Positions 7,760-15,774 of a DNA stretch of 34,820 nt are shown one piece after another (the first letter of the stretch is position 1; each line of letters begins with the position of its first letter). A program made the translations under genes and the position numbers. The DNA is taken from assembly GCA_964492245.1 (NCBI GenBank), contig CAZBJJ010000018.1, positions 1 through 34,820 of the forward strand. Reading direction: 5' to 3'. The stretch comes from CAZBJJ01 sp964492245 (lineage in GTDB: Bacteria > Spirochaetota > Spirochaetia > Treponematales > Breznakiellaceae). The notes below the pieces were generated by a model that worked only from the letters and a program-made list of their open reading frames with translations, was not told the origin of the DNA and ran no database searches.

Positions 7760-10700
7760 TTAAGCACCCCAAACTTGTTTTTATGGGCAAGATCTATAAG
7801 ACTTCCTGCCAAATTCAGGCGCAAAATAAACTTGGGCGTGGAAGAGTTTTCCTGCGCGAAGTCCATGCGCCAAAGGCCAATTATTTCGACTGCCATTGGA
7901 TTGTACATTAAATTTATGCGCCAGGTAAGGGCTGCTTCGACATCGAGCAGCTTCTGTAAGACTAAATGATTTATTTTACTTCCCTCCCAGTGGGTGGCAA
8001 GGCCCAGCCAAGAGCCAAAGGCATCGTTGGAAATATAGGGCGCAGCCTTTTCAACTACGACTGCAGAATTTAAAAACCGGCCTTTAATAGAAAAGCGCCA
8101 GGGGGCGGTATGTCCATAGTCCCAGCGGGGCTCAGCTATGGCTGAATACTTCCAGGCCTCGCCCAAGGGTCGGTAGGCCAAATTGGCCGCAATGCCCAGC
8201 GCCTGGCCCGGTTCGAATAGGAGTTGTCCTTCCAGATGAGAGCGTCCCCCTAGGGAAAAAATGCCATTGTCCTGAGGCTGTTCAGCATAGGCTAGTACAT
8301 CGCTATAAAGATAATTGCCTCCATATACCGGTTCGCGGGCTCTGGTATCCATAAGGCTGGCACCTAGGCCCCCCGACAGTACAAAGGCAGAGTTCCAAGG
8401 CATAGAAAAGGCATCGCCAAAACTAAAGGCATTATTATCAATAAGCTCCTGTTCAAGAGCCCCGCTGGCAAGGGCACTTAGATTAAACATATTGCCCCAG
8501 CAGCTGCGCTGCCTTAGAAGCGGGGCCAGAATATTTCCAGCTACACGCTGGGTGGCAACATATGTCTTGCTGTTGTCAATTATTTGGGCAAAATAATCGT
8601 GTTGCCAAAAAAGATTTAGCTCTATATCGAAGGCGGTAAAACCCAGGGCAACAGTGCCATGGATTTGGGCGTCTTTGGGCACATAGGCCAATGCGAGCTC
8701 TAAAGAAATAGCTTCAAGAAGGCTTGTCGCTAAAAGTTCCCCCCCATAGCTGTTTAAGCCATCCCCAAGGCTAAAGGTGGGCAACCAGGCCACCGGTCGG
8801 GGGAGGTCGAGGTAGGGCTTTGCCCGAGATATTGCCAAGCTAGGCTCCCCCACGTTCAGGTCATCTTCGTACAGGCCGTCTTCGCGGTGGGCTCGGGCCC
8901 TGCCAGGGGCCTGTTTACCCAGGCCTAGGTAAAAATCCCAAATTTCGTTGCGGCGGTGGACCCAATCGGGCACAAGGGCCCTAAACTCTTCCTGTGTAAA
9001 ACTCTGGCTATGGGCACTTCCCCCATCAGTCTTTAACAATTTTTCGCTGGACATCCGGGCAATAGCCGGGCCATTGGCGGTAAGGGTCGAATACCACAGG
9101 CCCCCCCTGCCATCTTCCACCGCTGCCCAGGCGCCGACGGCATCTACAAGGATGCGCGAAAAAGATTCACCGTCGAAACTGTATATAAAGACCGAATTTT
9201 CGCGATCGGAGGAAAACACAAAGCGTCCATCGGCTAAAAAACGGGCATAGCGGTCATCGGCATCATCCTGAGTAATTGGGGTAAATTGATGGTCTTCCAG
9301 ATTGTAAATGCCCACATCGAACTGTCCGCCCTGCACATAGCTTATAGCCAATTTTCTGCCGTCGGGGCTAAAAGCCAGTGAGTTAACACTGAGCCCTAGT
9401 GGCAGGGCCAAAAAGCGATGAGAGCGATTTATAAGATCTATTTCAACAGCCCTTGCGGTGTCGCTTTCGCGGCGCAGCGCAAAAAGACGGCTGCCATCGG
9501 GGCTAAAACAGGGGGCCTCCCAGCCCGAGCCCTCTAGGCTAAAGCCTTTTTTAAAGGAAACCTTTTCCTCATTATGCCAGATAAGCTTTCCAACAATCAA
9601 TTTGTTTTTATTCTTAGAAAGGGCCAGGCCTCCCTTGGACCCGGCATTGACAATAGCGGCAATATTCTGCCCCTGGGCATCCACCCCAAACTCATCGGGG
9701 AGCAGACCCTTTACGGGGATAAAACGCCCCGAATCTGGAATTAAAACATCTCTGGTGCGCTCATCTTTAGTAATTCCCAGCCTTTTCGGCTTTGCTACTA
9801 CTTCATCGGGGCGCCAAAATCCCAATTGCATCTTGCCCTGGTTTGCATAGCGCAGATGTAAAAAGCCTCGATTTGTCGCCTGTAGCATTGTCCAGCGCTC
9901 TTGTAAAAAACTGCTTTGGGGGGTCGCAATATCCCCCCGCGGTAGGTGCAGGGCATAGGACCACTGGGCGTAAAGCTTGGAAGTAATTTCCCCCCAAATA
10001 TTGGTCATATCCAAGCCGGTATAATCTAAGACCACATTCTCTTCGTAGGCGGCTAAAAATAATTTTTTGTTTTGTAAAATATTCTGATATCCCAATGGGC
10101 CCAAACGCTCGTATACCCAGTCCTGGAAGAGCAGACCGGAAAGATAGGGGCGCAGGGCCCCAGGATATACTAGGCCCCCGCTGGAAACCTTTTGTCTATC
10201 CCAAAAGCGGCCCTCTAAAACTGCCGCTCGCACCGGCAGAAGCGAAAATTCTCGGCGCCTTGTCCCATCTAAAAAGGAGGTTGTCCCCTCGAGTGATATT
10301 TCGGAAAGCGTAACCCCAATAAACTTTGAAAGGTCGGGAATAAAGGGGGCAAAAGCAGAAAGAAGAAGGCCAGCATCGCCCCGCTCTGCCTGCATATAAT
10401 GGGCAAATTCGTGCACCAAAAGGCCCTTGGCACTGGTATTCTGCGAGTACGGCACCACAAGCCCAATGCGCATTGGCATTGGCGCGGTAAATCCCCCAAA
10501 GGCCGGCGCATCCTGCTCGCCATATAAAATAATAGTGGCCTTTTTCTTCGGCGCGGCATTAAAAAAGCCTGTTACAATGCCATAGGCCTCGGGGGCCTGG
10601 GCCAGAAGTTTTTCTAAAAAGGGGCGGTCGCCCTCTTTAAAAATGTAGTTAAACCAGGGGTCCTCGACCTGTTGCCAGCCCTTGGGCAGTTTTTCCTCCT

Positions 10701-10770
10701 GGCCCCCAATTATCGCAACTGATATAAAAAATAAAAAGATTGCCGAGAGCAATCGGCGCAGTGTAATCAT
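7756..10770 (-). CDS. Secreted HExxH metalloprotease with beta-propeller and outer-membrane-barrel-like C terminus
   Basis: From ATG 10770 the protein has 1004 residues and begins with a hydrophobic signal sequence (MITLRRLLSAIFLFFISVAIIGG). LLVHEFAHYM places HEFAH at 120-124, a zinc-metalloprotease HExxH site, and E161 in LEGTTSFLDG is a likely third ligand of gluzincin type. The middle holds TolB/PD40-like propeller blades (CFSPDGSRLFAL, LAFSPDGRKLAIS). The last third alternates polar and hydrophobic residues with many Tyr/Trp and looks like an outer-membrane beta barrel. An upstream in-frame start at 10839 is rejected because ATG 10770 overlaps the azlD stop as ATGA and starts the signal peptide. 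The substrate is unknown. It is an odd member for an operon of amino-acid and sugar transporters. Confidence 0.75.
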   Translation of the reverse strand: MITLRRLLSAIFLFFISVAIIGGQEEKLPKGWQQVEDPWFNYIFKEGDRPFLEKLLAQAPEAYGIVTGFFNAAPKKKATIILYGEQDAPAFGGFTAPMPMRIGLVVPYSQNTSAKGLLVHEFAHYMQAERGDAGLLLSAFAPFIPDLSKFIGVTLSEISLEGTTSFLDGTRRREFSLLPVRAAVLEGRFWDRQKVSSGGLVYPGALRPYLSGLLFQDWVYERLGPLGYQNILQNKKLFLAAYEENVVLDYTGLDMTNIWGEITSKLYAQWSYALHLPRGDIATPQSSFLQERWTMLQATNRGFLHLRYANQGKMQLGFWRPDEVVAKPKRLGITKDERTRDVLIPDSGRFIPVKGLLPDEFGVDAQGQNIAAIVNAGSKGGLALSKNKNKLIVGKLIWHNEEKVSFKKGFSLEGSGWEAPCFSPDGSRLFALRRESDTARAVEIDLINRSHRFLALPLGLSVNSLAFSPDGRKLAISYVQGGQFDVGIYNLEDHQFTPITQDDADDRYARFLADGRFVFSSDRENSVFIYSFDGESFSRILVDAVGAWAAVEDGRGGLWYSTLTANGPAIARMSSEKLLKTDGGSAHSQSFTQEEFRALVPDWVHRRNEIWDFYLGLGKQAPGRARAHREDGLYEDDLNVGEPSLAISRAKPYLDLPRPVAWLPTFSLGDGLNSYGGELLATSLLEAISLELALAYVPKDAQIHGTVALGFTAFDIELNLFWQHDYFAQIIDNSKTYVATQRVAGNILAPLLRQRSCWGNMFNLSALASGALEQELIDNNAFSFGDAFSMPWNSAFVLSGGLGASLMDTRAREPVYGGNYLYSDVLAYAEQPQDNGIFSLGGRSHLEGQLLFEPGQALGIAANLAYRPLGEAWKYSAIAEPRWDYGHTAPWRFSIKGRFLNSAVVVEKAAPYISNDAFGSWLGLATHWEGSKINHLVLQKLLDVEAALTWRINLMYNPMAVEIIGLWRMDFAQENSSTPKFILRLNLAGSLIDLAHKNKFGVLK

Positions 10771-11102
10771 ATAACCGAAGATAATAGCATATATATTGCG
10801 GTTCCGCCAAAAATACTCAACAGGGCATTGCGCTTCCAAAGATGGGCCAGGGCAGTAAAAAGGACGGCAAGACCGGTTGCCAGCCCCTGCCCATCAGCCT
10901 TGGCAAAGGCCGGGACAATGGCCGTACTGGCCAAAACGGTCATGGCAACGGGGGGGACAAGCTTTTCGACAAAGGCAATAAAGCCCGCCTGCCAGGGTCT
11001 GACAAGGTCCTTGGAAAAAAAGATAAAGGGCAGGGCCCGACATAAAAAAATTACTAGGGCCATAGCCAGAGTCGCCACAAGGGCCTGGGAAATACTAAGC
11101 AT
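10767..11102 (-). CDS. azlD: AzlD-family branched-chain amino acid exporter subunit
   Basis: This 111-residue protein with about four hydrophobic segments matches AzlD, the small partner of AzlC; FLCRALPFIFF and PWQAGFIAFVEKLVPPVAMTVL are the recognisable stretches. In Bacillus and Corynebacterium (BrnE) the pair exports branched-chain amino acids. The gene overlaps azlC by 8 bp and the protease gene by 4 bp, so it is the second cistron of the operon. Confidence 0.88.
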   Translation of the reverse strand: MLSISQALVATLAMALVIFLCRALPFIFFSKDLVRPWQAGFIAFVEKLVPPVAMTVLASTAIVPAFAKADGQGLATGLAVLFTALAHLWKRNALLSIFGGTAIYMLLSSVI

Positions 11103-11805
11103 GTTTCACCTGCTTGGGAAAAATAGCCACGAGAAAAAGCGAGACGGCAAGGGCCACAAGAAGGGCCGCTTTTTCGGGAATAAATAATACGGCAAGGGTA
11201 GAAACAAGGGCGGCTATAATAAAGGGGCTGGGCTTTTTTACCCGCAGCATCTGTTCAACCATCAATACAACAAAGAGAGCGGTAAGGGCAAATTCTATCC
11301 CATCCATCTTCCAGGGCAACATGGCCCCTACCACCGCTCCAAGGGTAGAGCCGAACACCCAATAGGACTGATCCAATAGCGAAAGCCAAAACAAAAAGGG
11401 GCCCGGCCGGGTGGAAAGGCGAAAATCGTCTTCGGGTAGGGAGGAGACCAAGGCAAAGGTCTCGTCCGTCATGGCAAAGACAAGGTACCAGCGGTACCAG
11501 GGCAGCTTGCGGTACCGCGAAAGCAGAGAAAAGCCATAGGCCAAATGGCGGGCATTTACCACAAGGGTTATAAGTAACATTTCGGCAAGCCCGGCGCCCG
11601 CAGCAAAAAGCCCCACGGCAATATATTGGGCGGCCCCGGCAAACATAAAAAGGCTCATTACCGGCGCCAACCAAGGAGGGTAGCCCTTGCTGGCAAGTAA
11701 AAGCCCAAAGCCCGTACCAATAGCCACATAGCCCAGTAAAACGGGAATAGAATAGGTAAAGGCCAGAGTAAAACTGTTTTGCGCAGGCTTAACACTCTCG
11801 TTCAT
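11095..11805 (-). CDS. azlC: AzlC-family branched-chain amino acid permease, large subunit
   Basis: This 236-residue polytopic inner-membrane protein shows AzlC landmarks: SIPVLLGYVAIGTGFGLLLAS, SLFMFAGAAQYIAVGLFAAG, TLVVNARHLAYGFSL and FAMTDETFAL. With AzlD it is expected to export branched-chain amino acids. It is the first gene of a minus-strand operon reaching metF. No Shine-Dalgarno sequence precedes ATG 11805, and the best promoter (TTGCCT-N17-TAGCAT) would start transcription within a few bases of the ATG, so it may be leaderless. Confidence 0.92.
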   Translation of the reverse strand: MNESVKPAQNSFTLAFTYSIPVLLGYVAIGTGFGLLLASKGYPPWLAPVMSLFMFAGAAQYIAVGLFAAGAGLAEMLLITLVVNARHLAYGFSLLSRYRKLPWYRWYLVFAMTDETFALVSSLPEDDFRLSTRPGPFLFWLSLLDQSYWVFGSTLGAVVGAMLPWKMDGIEFALTALFVVLMVEQMLRVKKPSPFIIAALVSTLAVLFIPEKAALLVALAVSLFLVAIFPKQVKHA

Positions 11806-11814
11806 AATATCTGT

Positions 11815-11843
11815 ATGCTATAAAACTCGCCATGCTTAGGCAA
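11815..11843 (-). promoter_or_regulatory. Candidate sigma70 promoter for the azlC operon
   Basis: On the minus strand TTGCCT (11843-11838), a 17-bp spacer and TAGCAT (11820-11815) lie directly upstream of azlC. The same TAGCAT -10 serves the infA candidate promoter. The predicted start is near 11808, about 3 nt before the ATG. Confidence 0.5.
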
Positions 11844-11928
11844 GAGCAATCCGCCTTCTTGTATTTATTCGGTATATGGATAAAGCTTATAGATAGGGCA
11901 TTGGTGCTTTTAATGTGGAGGGCTTTCC

Positions 11929-14049
11929 ATGGCAGAGGAAGAGAGTGCCAGATATCAGGCCGAATTACAAGACATCTTGATGGAAATATCGACGAGGTTT
12001 ATCAATATTCCCTTGGATAATATTGAACACGCCGTCCTTTTTGCTCTGGAGCGCTTGGGGCGTTTTATCGGTGCCGATAGGGGCTATATCTATGAATATA
12101 ATTACGAGGGCAATATTGTCCGCAACACCTACGAGTGGTGTAACGAAGGGGTGGCATCGCTAAAAGAGCTATCACAAAAAACACCCTTAAAAAAAGTGGT
12201 CGATTGGATAGACCAGGCTTCGGTAAAACAGGTCTCTTTTATGCATAATCTTTCCCACTTACCCGAGGGCCTTGAGTATATAAAGCTTAAAAAAGGCGAG
12301 CATTTGAGCCTGTTAAATGTAAAATTAATTGATGGAAATAACAGCATCGGCTTTGTGGGTTTTGAATCTAAAAACTCACTTCGCAATTTTAGCAAAAAAG
12401 AACTTGGGATCTTCCAGCTTTTTTCCTATACCATTGTAAGCCTGTTTAAAAGATACGAGTACCACCGGGAACTGGTCCTTGCGCGCAGCAGGGCCGAGGC
12501 GGCAAATCGGGCAAAAAGCGAGTTTTTAGCAAGTATGAGCCATGAAATTCGCACGCCGCTCAATGGAGTTATCGGCTTTACCGATCTTTTAAAAAAAACG
12601 AATTTAAATGCTCTCCAGCGCCAGTATGTGGAAAATGCCAACGCCTCAGGACACAGTCTTTTGACCATAATCGACGACATCCTCGATTTTTCTAAAATAG
12701 AAGCGGATATGTTCGAACTGGAAATGATACCCACCGACCTCTTTAATGTGTTCCAATTGGCAATTGAATTGATAAAACACACAGCAGAAGAAAAAAATCT
12801 GGAACTACAGTTGAACTACGATACTGCAATGCCGCGCTATGTCATTGTCGACCCATTCAGGCTCCAACAAATTCTGCTAAACCTCTTGGGCAACGCCGTT
12901 AAATTTACCGAAAAGGGCAGAATAGAGCTGGCAATCGAGTACGAGCGGCGGGAATATAGCCAGGGGCTTTATCGCATTTCGGTTAAGGATACTGGCATCG
13001 GCATGAACAAGGAGCATCTGCAAAAGCTTTTTAAACCCTTTTCCCAGGCAGATATGTCCACCAGCAGGAAGTTTGGGGGAACTGGCCTGGGTCTTATAAT
13101 CAGCGACAGAATTGCCCAGAAATTTGGCAGCAAAATAGAGGTCGAATCGCAGGTGGGGGCGGGCTCGATATTTTATTTTGATATTCTTTTAAAAATAAGC
13201 AGCACGCCACCCCAGCAAGAAATGCAGGGGCCAGAAAGCAAAAAAAGGCGGGATATAAGAAAGAGAGTGACCATTGCCGATTATTTAAAGGTAATTGTGG
13301 CAGAGGATGTGCCCATGAACATGTTGCTAATACGCTCCCTGCTAGAAAAAATTCTGCCCAATGCCAATATTATCGAGGCAATTGATGGCAAACAGGCATT
13401 GGCAGTATATATGAAGGAAAATCCCGATTTAATAATAATGGATGTGCAGATGCCCGAAATTGATGGCTTAGAAGTAACCAAAACAATTCGCCAGCGCGAA
13501 GAAGTAATTAGCAAACACACTCCCATTATTGCCCTTACCGCCGGTGCCTTTAAAAATGAAAAAGAGCGCTGCCTCGAGGCCGGCATGGATTATTTTTTCC
13601 CAAAGCCCATAGACCAAGAGAAATTAGAAGGACTTTTACAGCGCCTTTTTCCCTCTTTTTTGGAGGATACTCCCATGGCGCCCTCCCCATTGCTCGATGA
13701 GTTTTCTGCCCTTGTCGATTTCGACACCCAGTTTGGGCTGAATTATACCGGAAACGACGCGTCGTTTTACCGCGAGCTTTTAGAACAGTTCAAAAAAGAT
13801 TTAGAACAGCACTACCTAGGTGCAGCAGAGATCTTGCGCACTGCCAGTGCCAAAGAGGGCAAAAGATTGGTACACAATTTAAAAAGCACGGCCTCAATTG
13901 TGGGCGCCAATGTGGTGGCTGACATTGCCAAGGAAATTGACTTCCGCTACTATCAAAACAAGCTCATCGAGCCCTATTTAATTGATAATTTAGAAAAGGC
14001 AATACATACCGCCTATGCCTCTTTAGAGGCGTTTTTTGCATCAAGCTGA
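11929..14049 (+). CDS. Cytosolic hybrid histidine kinase: GAF-HisKA-HATPase-REC-HPt
   Basis: This 706-residue multistep phosphorelay kinase has no membrane segment or signal peptide. Residues about 10-175 look like a GAF sensor domain (GRFIGADRGYIYEYN). HisKA has the phospho-acceptor H205 in FLASMSHEIRTPLNGVIGF. The ATPase domain shows NLLGNAVKFTEKG, DTGIGM and FGGTGLGL. A receiver domain follows with D505 in LIIMDVQMPEIDG, and a C-terminal HPt domain carries H649 in LVHNLKSTAS. All four relay residues are present, so an internal His-Asp-His relay is possible; the partner regulator is not nearby. ATG 11929 follows GGAGGG (11917-11922). The last 37 bp overlap the 3' end of gatB on the opposite strand. 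The signal sensed is unknown. Confidence 0.92.
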   Translation: MAEEESARYQAELQDILMEISTRFINIPLDNIEHAVLFALERLGRFIGADRGYIYEYNYEGNIVRNTYEWCNEGVASLKELSQKTPLKKVVDWIDQASVKQVSFMHNLSHLPEGLEYIKLKKGEHLSLLNVKLIDGNNSIGFVGFESKNSLRNFSKKELGIFQLFSYTIVSLFKRYEYHRELVLARSRAEAANRAKSEFLASMSHEIRTPLNGVIGFTDLLKKTNLNALQRQYVENANASGHSLLTIIDDILDFSKIEADMFELEMIPTDLFNVFQLAIELIKHTAEEKNLELQLNYDTAMPRYVIVDPFRLQQILLNLLGNAVKFTEKGRIELAIEYERREYSQGLYRISVKDTGIGMNKEHLQKLFKPFSQADMSTSRKFGGTGLGLIISDRIAQKFGSKIEVESQVGAGSIFYFDILLKISSTPPQQEMQGPESKKRRDIRKRVTIADYLKVIVAEDVPMNMLLIRSLLEKILPNANIIEAIDGKQALAVYMKENPDLIIMDVQMPEIDGLEVTKTIRQREEVISKHTPIIALTAGAFKNEKERCLEAGMDYFFPKPIDQEKLEGLLQRLFPSFLEDTPMAPSPLLDEFSALVDFDTQFGLNYTGNDASFYRELLEQFKKDLEQHYLGAAEILRTASAKEGKRLVHNLKSTASIVGANVVADIAKEIDFRYYQNKLIEPYLIDNLEKAIHTAYASLEAFFASS

Positions 14050-15542
14050 TTTAAGGCCTGTGCAATAAGCTCTTCCAAAAGCTGCGGATCTGCCAGGCCC
14101 GCGGTCTTGGCCATGACCTTTCCGGCAAAAAAACGTAGAAGCTTTTCCTTTTTTTGCTGTCTATCGCGTCCATCCTCTTTAAACAGGCCCTGCAGTGCCT
14201 TCGTTTCGGCGGCCATACAGGCATCAATATGTTCCAATAATTGGGGAACACTGCGAATTTGATAGAGGGCCCTTTCTGCTATAATCTGCCCTGGCTCCTG
14301 CCCTGTTTTTATAGCGAGTTCAAGGACCTTTTTGGCCGTCTTCGAGGAAATGCTGCCATCTGCGGTTAGGGCAATTATTTCTGCCAGTTTTTTTGGGCTC
14401 AAGGGCAGGGACTGTATGTTCGGGGCCAGCCCCTTATTTATTAGGCTTTTTATATCGCCAAGCATCCAGTTGGCAATTGCACTGGCCAGAGCTTTTTTTT
14501 CTATTTTGCCTTCAATGCCGGCTTGCAAGGCCTGTTCAAACCAGTGTACCGAAGCTTTCTCCTCGCAAAGAATATGGGCCTGTTCATAGTTCAGCTCACA
14601 TTCACGGCACAGGCGTTTTACCGCATCCTGGGGAAGCTCGGGCAGGCTGCTATCGACCTCGTTTAGCAGGTCCCCATCTATGGCAAAGGGCTCAATGGTA
14701 TTTTCGCGCGAGTACCGATAATCGGCGTTTTTAATGCGGGTCGCTTCGGTCTGCTTTGCGCTGTCGTTCCACTGGCGCGTTTGCGAAACAATGCGCTTTC
14801 CATCCAAGAGCAGCTTTCCTTGGCGGTCAATTTCGTGTTCCAGGGCCAGGCGCACAAAGCGTGGCGAGTTCAGGTTTTTTAGCTCCACAATGCTGGGGGC
14901 GCCGCCATCTATGATGGCGCCGCCATTTAAAACGCTGAGCGAAATATTGGCGTCGCAGCGAATTGAGCCCTCTTCCATATTGCCATCGCTGGCGCCAATC
15001 CACCGCAAAAGCCGGCGCAATTCGCGAATAAAAATTTCTGCTTCGCTGGCCGTGGCAAAGTCGGGCTCGCTGACAATCTCTACAAGACCAATGCCACTGC
15101 GGTTAAAATCCAGCTCTGGCGCCTGGGCACCGTCGCCTGTCTTTGCGGCATCCTCTTCCAGGTGGCACTGGCGAATGCGAATGCGTTTTTCGTGCAGCAC
15201 CTTGCTTTTTGCATCGAATAGGGGAAGGTCGAAAAAGCCATTGCGGCCAATGGGCTCGTCGGTCTGAGTAATCTGATACCCCTTGGGCATGTCGGCACTT
15301 TGGTAGTGTTTGCGGTTAAACCAGGACCTCGCCGGTATCTGGCAGTGCAGGGCGCGGGCAATGCGCAGGCCCACAGCGAGGGCATCCTTGTTAAATTGCA
15401 GGGCTTTACGGTCCTCGCCCCGGCAGACGGGGCAGGAATTGCTATTGGGCGCAGCCCCAAAATTTGTCTGGCAGGGGCAAAAAATCTTTCTGTCGCTTAA
15501 AAGTTGAACATGGATTTCCAATCCAATCTGGACCTTGTACAT
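14013..15542 (-). CDS. gatB: Aspartyl/glutamyl-tRNA(Asn/Gln) amidotransferase subunit B
   Basis: GatB, with GatA and GatC, converts misacylated Glu-tRNA(Gln) or Asp-tRNA(Asn) to the amide form. From ATG 15542 the product has 509 residues, near the usual 470-500. Landmarks are YKVQIGLEIHVQL at the start, the zinc cysteines CPC and CPVC, DMPKGYQITQTDEPIG, EEGSIRCDANIS and a YqeY-like helical C terminus. A longer in-frame start at 15599 is rejected because MYKVQIGLEIH is the normal N terminus. A GGAIIDGGA insertion replaces normal loop sequence just before VELKNLNS. gatA and gatC are not in the window. There is no Shine-Dalgarno; a TTGACA-N17-TAGGCT promoter would start transcription at the ATG. 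Its stop lies inside the kinase gene. Confidence 0.93.
   Translation of the reverse strand: MYKVQIGLEIHVQLLSDRKIFCPCQTNFGAAPNSNSCPVCRGEDRKALQFNKDALAVGLRIARALHCQIPARSWFNRKHYQSADMPKGYQITQTDEPIGRNGFFDLPLFDAKSKVLHEKRIRIRQCHLEEDAAKTGDGAQAPELDFNRSGIGLVEIVSEPDFATASEAEIFIRELRRLLRWIGASDGNMEEGSIRCDANISLSVLNGGAIIDGGAPSIVELKNLNSPRFVRLALEHEIDRQGKLLLDGKRIVSQTRQWNDSAKQTEATRIKNADYRYSRENTIEPFAIDGDLLNEVDSSLPELPQDAVKRLCRECELNYEQAHILCEEKASVHWFEQALQAGIEGKIEKKALASAIANWMLGDIKSLINKGLAPNIQSLPLSPKKLAEIIALTADGSISSKTAKKVLELAIKTGQEPGQIIAERALYQIRSVPQLLEHIDACMAAETKALQGLFKEDGRDRQQKKEKLLRFFAGKVMAKTAGLADPQLLEELIAQALNQLDAKNASKEA
14898..14924. repeat. GGCGCCGCC-N7-ATGGCGCCGCC element in gatB
   Basis: GGCGCCGCC (14898-14906), ATCTATG, and ATGGCGCCGCC (14914-14924) reproduce the architecture of the imuB copies at 917-939 and 949-972. 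In gatB it is read on the minus strand as GGAIIDGGA, an insertion relative to ordinary GatB loops. Confidence 0.55.
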
Positions 15543-15549
15543 GGGCACT

Positions 15550-15578
15550 AGCCTACTTGTGAAAAAAAAAACTGTCAA
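15550..15578 (-). promoter_or_regulatory. Candidate promoter for gatB
   Basis: On the minus strand a perfect TTGACA (15578-15573), a 17-bp T-rich spacer and TAGGCT (15555-15550) precede gatB. The expected start is at or beside ATG 15542, implying a leaderless message. The -10 matches the consensus at only three positions. Confidence 0.4.
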
Positions 15579-15592
15579 ATCCCTGTATGGCG

Positions 15593-15621
15593 TTGACAAA
15601 GGCTGGCAGAATTGCTATAAA
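15593..15621 (+). promoter_or_regulatory. Consensus sigma70 promoter of tRNA-Phe
   Basis: TTGACA at 15593-15598, a 17-bp spacer and TATAAA at 15616-15621 lie 10 bp before the mature tRNA. This is the best promoter match in the window and fits a strongly expressed stable RNA. Confidence 0.85.
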
Positions 15622-15631
15622 ATCATAACAG

Positions 15632-15704
15632 GCCGCTGTAGCTCAGTTGGTAGAGCAAAGGACTGAAAATCCTTGTGTCGAGGGTTCAATTCCCCCCGGC
15701 GGCA
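15632..15704 (+). tRNA. tRNA-Phe (anticodon GAA)
   Basis: The 73-nt cloverleaf is complete: acceptor GCCGCTG/CGGCGGC with one G-U pair, D stem GCTC/GAGC, anticodon stem AAGGA/TCCTT with loop CTGAAAA and GAA at 15665-15667, T loop TTCAATT, discriminator A15704. The T stem GAGGG/CCCCC has one A-C mismatch. The 3' CCA is not encoded. A terminator follows after one base. Confidence 0.97.
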
Positions 15705-15705
15705 G

Positions 15706-15734
15706 ACCGTCCCTCTTAGGGGCGGTTTTTTTTT
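15706..15734 (+). terminator. Intrinsic terminator of tRNA-Phe
   Basis: ACCGTCCC (15706-15713) pairs with GGGGCGGT (15719-15726), including one G-U pair, around loop TCTTA. Nine T residues (15726-15734) follow. It ends 40 bp before the decarboxylase start codon. Confidence 0.9.
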
Positions 15735-15774
15735 CCCGAAGCGGAGGCAAATCGTTTATAGGCAGGAGTGTGCC

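Noticed and set aside
10771..10839. N-terminal extension of the metalloprotease gene to 10839
   Set aside because: It runs into azlD, has no ribosome site, and would bury the signal peptide; ATG 10770 with ATGA overlap is better.
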